Shown one piece after another: positions 34,501 through 40,596 of a DNA stretch of 51,164 bases (positions are counted from its first letter, which is position 1; every line of letters begins with the position of its first letter). This DNA is from a virus. The notes under the pieces were generated by a model. It did no database searches and was not told the DNA's origin. It was given only the letters and a program-made list of their open reading frames with translations. Made by a program: the position numbers and the translations under genes. The stretch is taken from positions 1 through 51,164 of the IMG/VR virus record IMGVR_UViG_3300030109_004133. One strand, written 5' to 3'.

Positions 34501-37500
34501 AAATCAATGGCTGTTAAGCTAAAAGAAGGTAAAATAGACGAGGCTGCTTTGTTACAGTTGTTTAAAATGCAATCAAATCTAGTTGGTGGTTTTAGAGGTT
34601 TGTCAAGATTAGATGGTTATAATCTTTTACCAGGTAAGTTTAAGTTTAAACCTGAAGAAAAAGGTATAACATGGACTGAAAACAAAAAAGGAGAAAAAAT
34701 TATTTTGTGGAAAGGAGAGCACGCGGCATCAATGTCTAAGGTCGATGCTAATGTTATATCTTTAATGTATAGCTACAAAGATGGAGAAATAAACCAAGCT
34801 TTGTTTAATGCTCAGTTAGAGGTTGAACTAGCTGGTTATGGCCAAGTGCTTGGTCACACTGGACATTTTGATGTTATAGATGAAGCTGGAAAAACAAATG
34901 TAACTGATACGTATAGGTTTAACATGCTTGACTCAAAAACATTAGGTTATTACGAAAGTATATACGGGGAAAACATGAAAGATATGCAGTTGAGAATACT
35001 ACTTGATTTAGACCGTAAAGTACAAGTAGTAAACTCTATAAAGAAAGAAACTGCTATAACAAACATAAGACAACAAAGAGTAGATGGTATTGAGCGTGGT
35101 GCTAGCGTTTTTGATTTTGATAGTACTTTAGAAGAAGGTGGTTCTAATATAATAGTAGCAACAAACCCAGAAACAGGAGAAAAAATTGATATTAAATCTC
35201 ATGATTTTCACAGTGTTGTTGTTGATCTAACAGAAAGAGGTTTTGAGTTTAACTTTGATGATTTTGTAAACGTTAAAGAAAGTGAAAAAGGATTATTGTT
35301 TGAAAAATTTCAAAACCAAATAAACAAGTACGGCGTTGATAACGTTATGATACTTACAGCTAGACAACCAGAAGCCGCTGTTGCTATACAAGCTTGGTTA
35401 AAGAAAAACGGAGTTGACCTACCTTTAGAAAATATAACTGGTCTTGGTGTTTCTGGTCCTGATGGTAAGCCAATAACGGTTAAAGGAACAGATAAAGCAA
35501 ATTGGATAGAAGAAAACTTAATATGGGATGGTTTTAGTGATATATACTTTGTTGATGACGGTCAGCAAATAGTAAAAGATGTTCAAGCTATGTTTGACAC
35601 GTATCCGCCTGGGCTTTTAGTAAATGGTGGTAAATCTGTTTTAGCTGATCCAGATTACGTTATTCCAGAGGTTTCTTTAAACGATATGAGTGAAGGTTAT
35701 CCTAGCGATAAACTCACAGAGCCTGGAAAATATTCATTAACAGGGCCTAACATAGATTTAAACAAAACTTTTAACGAGATAATAGAATCTAAAACAGGTA
35801 TATTATCTGAAAAAACATTTTCTTTAGCAGAAGGAACAATTAGAGGTAGAAGCCATTTTAGTTTAGCTGATAAAATATATCCAGCATCAGCTTATGATTT
35901 AGAGACGTTTACTTATAGGTATTTAGCTAAAGGAGAGCTTGGTGAAAACCAACAAGCGTTTTTTCAAGAAAAATTATTTAAACCTTTTGCAATAGCAAAC
36001 AATGCTATAAACATAAAGAAACAGGAGGTAAAAAGAAATTATAGAGATTTAATAACAAAAATCCCTAAAGTAACTAAAAGTTTAAAAGACAATGTTGAAG
36101 GTACTAGTTTTACAAAAGAGCAAGCTATAAGGGTTAAGCTTTGGTCAGACGCTGGGTTTGAAATACCTGGATTAGCACCAACAACCCAGGCGAAACTAAT
36201 AAAAGCTGTTGAAAACGACGCTGAGTTATTAGCTTTTTCTCAAGAACTAGGTATAATATCACAACAAGAAAATGGATATATAAAACCAACAGAGTATTGG
36301 ACTGTTGAAAACATAGCTTTTGACTTAAGCGAAATAACTGGTAGTGTTGGTAGAGCTAAATACTTAACAGAGTGGAAAGCTAATGTTAACGAAATATTTT
36401 CAGAAGCAAACAAAGCTAAATTAAGAGCTGCTTATGGTAATGAACACGTTGAAGCTTTAGAAGACATGCTTTACCGTATGGAGTATGGTAGAAATAGAAA
36501 TAGGCCTGGTAGAATAGAAAACGCCTGGAATAATTGGGTTAACAACTCTGTTGGTGCTATCATGTTCTTTAATATGAGATCTGCGTTTTTACAAACAATA
36601 TCTTCTATTAACTACGTTGATATGGGAGATAACAATATAATAAACGCCGGTAAAAGACTAGCAAACGTACCTCAGTTTGCAAAAGACTTTGCTTTTATAT
36701 TTAACTCTGACATGTTAAAACAGAGAAGATCTGGTAACGAAAGAACTATTAACGAAGCTGAATTATCAGCTCGTTTAGAAGGCTCAACAAACAAAGTTAA
36801 AGCAACCATAGCGTTCTTGTTAGAAAAAGGATTTTTACCTACACAAATTGCAGATAGTTTTGCTATATCATCTGGTGGTGCTACTTTTTATAGAAGTAAA
36901 GTAATTGCTTATGAAAAACAAGGTATGACAACAGCTGAAGCTGAGGCTCAAGCGTTTATTGATTTTCAAGAAAAAACTGAAATGGGTCAACAGTCTTCTA
37001 GACCAGACCTTATATCACAACAACAAGCTGGTGGTTTAGGAAGACTCTTATTAGCTTTTAAGAACACGCCAATGCAGTACAACCGTATTATGATTAAGGC
37101 TGCTTTAGATCTTAAAAATGGTCGAGGATCAGTAAAAGAAAATATTGGAAAGATAGCTTATTACGGTGCTGTTCAAAATGTTATATTTTCGAGTTTACAA
37201 ACCGCTCTTTGGGCAGCGTTAGGAGATGAAGATGAGTGGGATACTAGAACAGAAAGAATAGCAAACGGTATGATAGATAGTATACTTAACGGTATGGGTA
37301 TAACTGGAGCTGTAGCCGTTACTATTAAAAACGGTTATTTAAGATACTCAAAAGAAAAAGATAGAGGTTTTAAAGCTGACCATACTAGAACTATAATTGA
37401 ATTTGCTAATTTATCCCCAACTATAGGTTCTAAGTTAAGAAAAATGTACTCTGCTATACAAACAGAACAGTTTAACAAAGATGTTATTGAAGAAATGGGC

Positions 37501-38175
37501 TTTACGATAGAAAACCCAGGTTTTAACTCTATGGCTAATTTGATATCAGCAACTACAAACATTCCTTTAGATAGAGCGGTTCAAAAGTTACAAAACTTAA
37601 TGCTAGCCGCAGACAGTGAGACTGAGTTTTGGGATAGCTTTGCGTTGACATTAGGTTGGAACCCTTGGGATTTAAACATGGACAACAAAGCTAAAATAGT
37701 TAGAGAAGATATAAAAGAGCAGAAAAAAATAGAGCAAAAGCAACAAAAACTAAGAGATAAATACCCTGGAAAAACAGACAAACAGATTGTTGTGTTAGAA
37801 AAAGAAAAAGAAGCTCTTAATTTAAACAAAAAGCAACAAAATAGAATTATAAAAGGTTTAGGTTTAGATATAGAGAAATATAAAACAGAATCTGATAGAG
37901 TAAAAGTAATAATGGAGTATTACGGTAAAGACTCTGAAAAAATAAACAAAGCCATAGAAGATACCAAAAACTACGTCCCTAGCAAAGAAGAGATACAGCT
38001 AGAAAAAAGGGAAAAAGAATTGATTAATTCTGCTAAAAAAGACCAAGTAAATCTACTGTTAGAGCTTGGCTTATCTGAAAAAGAAATAAAAGCTCTTAAG
38101 TATGAAAAAGACAGAGTTAAAAAAATAATGGAGTTAGAAAAAAATAAAAAAGTAAAAAACAATAAAAACAAGTGA
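28501..38175 (+). CDS. Giant internal virion protein with HExxH and HAD phosphatase motifs
   Basis: A 3224-residue protein, the largest in the window. It has a disordered acidic N-terminus (about 1-90) and long helical regions. HHEFDH places an HExxH zinc-binding motif at 1150-1154, with an acidic helix after it. A complete HAD motif set is visible: Asp2205/Asp2207 in VFDFDSTLEEGG, Thr2286 in MILTARQPEA, Lys2332 in GTDKANWIEE, and Asp2352-Asp2353 in YFVDDGQQ. The C-terminal third has amphipathic helices (VNNSVGAIMFFNMRSAFLQT, RLLLAFKNTPMQYNRIMIKA) and ends in a Lys-rich coiled coil. The layout fits a giant protein ejected with the DNA, like core or multi-enzyme ejection proteins of podoviruses. 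The substrates of both putative active sites are unknown. Confidence 0.78.
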   Translation: MTKAEVIANAKANNASAEELQILENTPDDQFETPNEVEAGKTSDITSQDANVMSNSTASENMDLDSEIGSSDSIEDKIDASPAPSVNDPYTTKGYQIYNKDTGEYETVSAQKYLEVMNQEGMENVPFNSRDRISNQYYIDDSYFTGSIDETDLRKALNQKLGPLKVKIVESTPGFDALEYTYKDGTKELVSYDDWGIVQYRPDGQVQMTNEERAAHVNDIIDSQIEYLTNPESEGYDPDFDWGLYSGAWNYMSRPMPEAYKTLKLKHPEGHFTGIDPMDWAKLSLEQQDALIKSGGGVPDMYRKSDQITQAILNNDQDWLDLNATADEILQAKSDKFQDVMKGFSESGHFKTILAQIEVEKEKAHEQIMSEIMSNYKIVPQYNDQGELTGYAEDPNWSKEAAAQYELRMNELTDDIYQGNEDLMRAVNNFSYAANQMFDGALQDSRARENRIDLAGKTIGDNNFMFAVWKFLNTGLPKTIQDYQNLTEAEFKTRMIQQRNDFESFTSGKTDKNDFWVGLELTAAYKASLNPNVDQAAMQMAAMELVDPHMKYDWTYKEYTDVNGKKIKMPIARKYLFDKEKIEKDGYIDIPIWFAEKPTGDYNGNKIIGKADPKNENAMFGAEGDGHMMTVRFENVEDGYRHVKNQAAMAEIYQNSIIIEGLIKSEEYQKVLSSVETRESQLYDADGNWNVNPDNWATALGDQSMMMISSILTLGGYTFLAESSGLFMEAVELQAIEDSNGEWETMSKEERLISMNRVIDQNPDIIDQAFLNGGVNMMLDNVSNLFFIGKVAKPVTANFSKAFKFLLQSKMKAGLQNMGIKGGVKNITQVTIAEMITEILQEGNTQLGLGNVVDDYQFNMNPLINAAGTVALTTPVFMGVGTTTKSFTSSISKKIQTMKAEPGMIVDFCNNMRKALDDALIKGKGSGGIDQSTYNERMQIVEAVYEAFVGMGKQDGKFVADQLWTDKNAVQQMFEIQATIEQEKLRLQELKVEKEKAKKRFGGYMPEFDKAKNKSELDAIVSKVVALEYEKTKVNHINAYKTKGITQAYNINNNPNIPYKAQTFDTTADAVKYLKSIGLTDEILSQEAGLFLTNDANGFTKSREELAALWQKYNLPLPLLPEKGIAIVSNETVENAIRNGNVFSSNTVHHEFDHILLSTKTDQEIESLVTDIEAEINNSTDPQIQEILKIYNIRTKQYESLNLSERAANEEKLTALGDALSAIYNGGFIIDENGVPTYMEGVLTPKGRAAFQGIADKLTALIHGESGTVYNPENAISFLANNPEIGPEALENIAVVLNDNGIPMMSTTTSYSITGEGGVDMQVVREAANIYYKPNRNQQEIVEENLRLEEKIKEAENYVNEDKELQAKVRAGSRKWREQLMFNNWGAFEEVLKKYDRSNPAHSTLNEEIFNSENLESFVKAVMNTWQPQMLDKETGNLKSVPFAAYYFGSKDGRPSIATLRQAAIFDKLDKQFKVDIENLDYDLTDEEGGGGLDIDNTINLMDQVEDYNERSQLVHTIPGFEYNEETGEGSKAYNDWIANVQEIMVTQYDGVYDENFKSKIRKEGRKFFNQLKKDFEGGVIKNYLPTQSYIDFIETQIELIYNQMPQKVMNENFTEFTDVVSERMTAEESKMRKDLKTGDIYSGTSLREKKEFTPEIREAFLEKLLKTNEIAALKADGLSNAEIHKIVRMDMTTKGTLQHLSDILFKDAIMQATNNPEFKEANGVDQQQIMQAAMMIDRGMDVKFSIVGDMIPGEKVQTLSGKYSSSELLTQIGLIQRSVLPKFQNEEDAETIVNLIQNDEAFENVPQDIKNFVSNLYSSKLVMDAETRDFVQYIKTNVPGISADVLSDVVNVSVKERKDIKDNMALNAKELMSVFPKEVIDAVGLEFLGFKGGDRYLDITAKDNKGEYLQDFNDTKNLAKTAEELGIVLDFDPKDISIYNKSTPLKSNGIFKEIINLNQRIASGEITNYQARQIIKENGLADRIEKANKANMGLLKLMYKSMAVKLKEGKIDEAALLQLFKMQSNLVGGFRGLSRLDGYNLLPGKFKFKPEEKGITWTENKKGEKIILWKGEHAASMSKVDANVISLMYSYKDGEINQALFNAQLEVELAGYGQVLGHTGHFDVIDEAGKTNVTDTYRFNMLDSKTLGYYESIYGENMKDMQLRILLDLDRKVQVVNSIKKETAITNIRQQRVDGIERGASVFDFDSTLEEGGSNIIVATNPETGEKIDIKSHDFHSVVVDLTERGFEFNFDDFVNVKESEKGLLFEKFQNQINKYGVDNVMILTARQPEAAVAIQAWLKKNGVDLPLENITGLGVSGPDGKPITVKGTDKANWIEENLIWDGFSDIYFVDDGQQIVKDVQAMFDTYPPGLLVNGGKSVLADPDYVIPEVSLNDMSEGYPSDKLTEPGKYSLTGPNIDLNKTFNEIIESKTGILSEKTFSLAEGTIRGRSHFSLADKIYPASAYDLETFTYRYLAKGELGENQQAFFQEKLFKPFAIANNAINIKKQEVKRNYRDLITKIPKVTKSLKDNVEGTSFTKEQAIRVKLWSDAGFEIPGLAPTTQAKLIKAVENDAELLAFSQELGIISQQENGYIKPTEYWTVENIAFDLSEITGSVGRAKYLTEWKANVNEIFSEANKAKLRAAYGNEHVEALEDMLYRMEYGRNRNRPGRIENAWNNWVNNSVGAIMFFNMRSAFLQTISSINYVDMGDNNIINAGKRLANVPQFAKDFAFIFNSDMLKQRRSGNERTINEAELSARLEGSTNKVKATIAFLLEKGFLPTQIADSFAISSGGATFYRSKVIAYEKQGMTTAEAEAQAFIDFQEKTEMGQQSSRPDLISQQQAGGLGRLLLAFKNTPMQYNRIMIKAALDLKNGRGSVKENIGKIAYYGAVQNVIFSSLQTALWAALGDEDEWDTRTERIANGMIDSILNGMGITGAVAVTIKNGYLRYSKEKDRGFKADHTRTIIEFANLSPTIGSKLRKMYSAIQTEQFNKDVIEEMGFTIENPGFNSMANLISATTNIPLDRAVQKLQNLMLAADSETEFWDSFALTLGWNPWDLNMDNKAKIVREDIKEQKKIEQKQQKLRDKYPGKTDKQIVVLEKEKEALNLNKKQQNRIIKGLGLDIEKYKTESDRVKVIMEYYGKDSEKINKAIEDTKNYVPSKEEIQLEKREKELINSAKKDQVNLLLELGLSEKEIKALKYEKDRVKKIMELEKNKKVKNNKNK

Positions 38176-38201
38176 TTTTACATAAAAGGACCTTTTTATA
38201 A

Positions 38202-39305
38202 ATGAAAAAAATAATAATATTAATAACAGTAATATTTTTGGCAGCTTGTTCTGTTCCAAAAAAATGCTGTTCTCAAAATATAGACTTACAAGAGATAATT
38301 AAAAAAGAACTAAAGTTTTCTACTTTTTACGCCGCTGTAAATGGTGGAACGTCTTTATCTGATGTTGATGTTTTTTCTGTTAATAACGGGTTGTCAACAC
38401 AAACGGTTTCAACGCCTTATGATTATAATCTTACTATTGGTTTAAGAAAAATAGCTAGGTTTGGGTATGAGAATAAAGCACAAACGTTTTATGACGGCAC
38501 AGAGTCTAATTATACTGACGCAGCAACTGTTGGTAAAGTTCAGGGTTTTGAGTATTTATTTGAAGTTAATTATAAGAGACAAGAGGGTGTAGATTACATG
38601 GATCAACACCACTTTATTAGATATAGCTCTGATGATGATTGTGAAGGTCCTTATTGTATAGATCATTTTGCTTTTAAAATAGAATATTTAGAAGATGGTT
38701 TTGCAGATGTAAAGTACTTTGAAGCATCGGAAAGATACAGGTATAAAAAAAGCAAGGATTTAGCTTTTAGTATTGGTGCGGCACATAGATTAGCAGAACC
38801 TTATGGGTATAATCCTTTAGACGAGTGGATGCTTTCAAATGGTAGTTTACACTATACTTATCTAGCTTTACAAGAAGGTTACAATGTGGACGTCGCTAAT
38901 AGCCAATACTTTGATCCTAACGGTGTTTTAGTCGCAACTAGTCCTGAAGTATGGGAAGCAGTTGTAATACCTCAGGTTTTATCTGATTATACTAACAAAA
39001 AAAGAAACGAGCTAAAAAATATTATACAACACTCTATAGTTGTTGGTTTTGACTACTACAAATACACAAAGAAAAATTGGTTACATGTTTGGGGTAATTT
39101 AATGCCTTGGCATTATAACGATGGTAGTGAGTTTAGTTATCACAATTTTATAGACGAAGACCAGTGGTATGACTATTCAGGTGGAATAATTTTTGGAATA
39201 AAACAAAGCAAGCACTTAGGTTATTTCGTAGAGGGTAAATACAATAAGTACTGGAACAGAGAGTGGTACGATTTTAAACTAGGATTAAATTACACAATAT
39301 TTTAA
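38202..39305 (+). CDS. Phage-encoded envelope protein, lipoprotein signal and barrel-like C-terminus
   Basis: A 367-residue protein. The N-terminus MKKIIILITVIFLAACSVPK is a signal peptide with lipobox LAAC (Cys16 modified), followed by two more Cys. The body has alternating aromatic/polar strands (NLTIGLRKIARFGYENKA, AFSIGAAHRLAEPYGYNP), and the end YFVEGKYNKYWNREWYDFKL, then NYTIF, closes with a terminal Phe, as outer-membrane beta-barrels do. A SDDDCEGPYC loop holds a possible disulphide. It would be placed in the host outer membrane or periplasm during infection. Possible roles are exclusion of other phages, receptor masking or help with release; none is shown. It opens a cluster of envelope-directed genes. 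Confidence 0.7.
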   Translation: MKKIIILITVIFLAACSVPKKCCSQNIDLQEIIKKELKFSTFYAAVNGGTSLSDVDVFSVNNGLSTQTVSTPYDYNLTIGLRKIARFGYENKAQTFYDGTESNYTDAATVGKVQGFEYLFEVNYKRQEGVDYMDQHHFIRYSSDDDCEGPYCIDHFAFKIEYLEDGFADVKYFEASERYRYKKSKDLAFSIGAAHRLAEPYGYNPLDEWMLSNGSLHYTYLALQEGYNVDVANSQYFDPNGVLVATSPEVWEAVVIPQVLSDYTNKKRNELKNIIQHSIVVGFDYYKYTKKNWLHVWGNLMPWHYNDGSEFSYHNFIDEDQWYDYSGGIIFGIKQSKHLGYFVEGKYNKYWNREWYDFKLGLNYTIF

Positions 39306-39306
39306 A

Positions 39307-39588
39307 ATGGCAAAAGAATTAAATGAAGACACGGCTTTTAAGCTAAGTATAAAAACTATGATGGCAATAGGTTTTGCTATAATAACATTAGCTGGTATGT
39401 GGTTTACTTTGCAAGCTGAAATAGCAGAGGCAAAAACACTCCCACTAGCACCAGACCCTGAGGTTACTCGCATGGAGTTTGATATGAAAGATCAAATGAT
39501 ACGTAACACTATCATGGACACGCAAAAAGATGTAGAAGAGATGAAAGAAACCTTAGAGCGAATAGAAGATAAATTATATAATAGATAA
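39307..39588 (+). CDS. Single-TM coiled-coil protein (XhlA-like lysis accessory candidate)
   Basis: A 93-residue membrane protein. A short charged N-terminus (MAKELNEDTAFKLSIKT) precedes one hydrophobic helix at about 18-35 (MMAIGFAIITLAGMWFTL). A Pro-rich break (TLPLAPDPEVTRMEF) leads to a heptad coiled coil up to the end (KDVEEMKETLERIEDKLYNR). The layout resembles XhlA-type or spanin-like phage lysis accessory proteins, though those often have the coiled coil before the TM helix, so topology is uncertain. It starts 1 base after the upstream stop and lies beside two other envelope-directed genes. A role in membrane or lysis control is plausible. Confidence 0.65.
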   Translation: MAKELNEDTAFKLSIKTMMAIGFAIITLAGMWFTLQAEIAEAKTLPLAPDPEVTRMEFDMKDQMIRNTIMDTQKDVEEMKETLERIEDKLYNR

Positions 39589-39592
39589 TTAA

Positions 39593-39955
39593 ATGGAACA
39601 ACAAGATATAGCTTGGCCACAATACATTCTTTACATATTAGTAATGTTGTTTGTGTTTTTTGCAAGCACCTCTTTTGGGCAAATAACAGCAGTTCATTTT
39701 AACGCTGGTTGGAACTCTGACAACGGTGTTGAATGGTTTATGGGTTTGAAAGATTGTAAAACAAAAAGTAACGTCGATATAACTAAAGACGCTAAAGCTG
39801 CTAAAAAATATAAAATAGCTGTTGTACCTACTATTATAATATTTAAAGATGGAGAAGAAGTTGCTAGGTTTCAAGCTGATCTTAGTTTTAAGATGGTAGC
39901 AACAAGAGAAGAAGTACAAGATGAAATAGACGATATAATAATGAGCGATTTTTAA
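39593..39955 (+). CDS. Membrane-anchored thioredoxin-fold protein without CxxC
   Basis: A 120-residue protein. Residues about 11-29 (YILYILVMLFVFFASTSFG) form a signal anchor or signal peptide. The rest follows a thioredoxin fold: strand TAVHFNAGWNSDNGVEWF, where a WCxxC motif would be expected but no cysteine pair occurs; a middle helix (DAKAAKKYKIA); cis-Pro motif VVPTIIIFKDGEEVARFQ; and a C-terminal helix (ATREEVQDEIDDIIM). Only one Cys is present (KDCKTK), away from the active-site position. It is therefore probably a redox-inactive binding protein in the periplasm or envelope. It starts 4 bases after the coiled-coil membrane protein and may act with it. Confidence 0.7.
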   Translation: MEQQDIAWPQYILYILVMLFVFFASTSFGQITAVHFNAGWNSDNGVEWFMGLKDCKTKSNVDITKDAKAAKKYKIAVVPTIIIFKDGEEVARFQADLSFKMVATREEVQDEIDDIIMSDF

Positions 39956-39956
39956 T

Positions 39957-40586
39957 ATGGGATTTAAAATGAAAGGTTTTGGTGGGTTTGTTAACTCACC
40001 GGTAAAAAATAAAAAGCTTGAAAAAGTAGTAGAAGAACTTAAAGGTGCAGTAAAAGCACATGGTAGGCAAGCCAGTGTTGTTGAAGATCATCTTGATAAA
40101 ATGGAAGAGTCTCCTGCAAAAAAACGTGGGTTATGGGATAATATACATGCTAAACGTAGGCGTGGAGAAAAAATGAGGAAACCTGGCGAAAAAGGCGCTC
40201 CTACAGAAAAAGCATTAAAAGAGTCTCAATCACCAGCTAAAAAATCTTGTGACTGTTGGGAGGGGCATAGTAGAGTTCCTGGTACAAAACCTTGTGCGCC
40301 TGGTAGTTGTAAAAAAGACTCACCAGCTAAAGCTAGTAACGAGCCTAGAAAAACAACAAAAGGTAAAGGTCGTAATTTTAGAACCGTAGAAGAAGGTGCT
40401 GGTATGACAGCTAAAGGTGTTGCTAGTTATAAAGCTAAAAACCCTGGCAGTAAATTAAAAACAGCTGTAACTGGTAAGGTAAAACCAGGTAGTAAAGCTG
40501 CTAAACGTAGAAAGTCATTTTGCGCTAGATCAAAAGGTTGGACCGGGGAAAGAGGTAAAGCCGCAAGAGCAAGATGGAAATGTTAA
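39957..40586 (+). CDS. Basic MGFKMKGF-tag protein with SPAK repeats and DUF6321-like end
   Basis: A 209-residue, very basic protein. It starts MGFKMKGFGGFVNSPVKNKK, a tag shared with genes at 1068, 1379 and 46401. Further SPxK motifs occur: ESPAKK (about 52), QSPAKK (about 92), DSPAKA (about 122). A Cys cluster (KSCDCWEGH, KPCAPGSCKK) could bind metal. The C-terminal part (GAGMTAKGVASYKAKNPGSK, then KPGSKAAKRRKSFCARSKGW) resembles the family I know as DUF6321, found in marine phages, and ends RGKAARARWKC. Strong positive charge and SPxK motifs suggest DNA binding, perhaps as a packaged protein. It lies 1 base after the thioredoxin-fold gene. Confidence 0.7.
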   Translation: MGFKMKGFGGFVNSPVKNKKLEKVVEELKGAVKAHGRQASVVEDHLDKMEESPAKKRGLWDNIHAKRRRGEKMRKPGEKGAPTEKALKESQSPAKKSCDCWEGHSRVPGTKPCAPGSCKKDSPAKASNEPRKTTKGKGRNFRTVEEGAGMTAKGVASYKAKNPGSKLKTAVTGKVKPGSKAAKRRKSFCARSKGWTGERGKAARARWKC

Positions 40587-40596
40587 AAAAAATAAA

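Noticed and set aside
28501-38175. Virion RNA polymerase in the giant protein
   Set aside because: I looked for single-subunit polymerase motifs and for the DxDxD signature of two-barrel polymerases; stretches such as DIENLDYDLTDEE do not fit their spacing.
38176-38201. Palindrome AAAAGGACCTTTT as terminator after the giant virion gene
   Set aside because: The arms would leave a single-base loop; folding would need to break pairs and leave a very weak stem.
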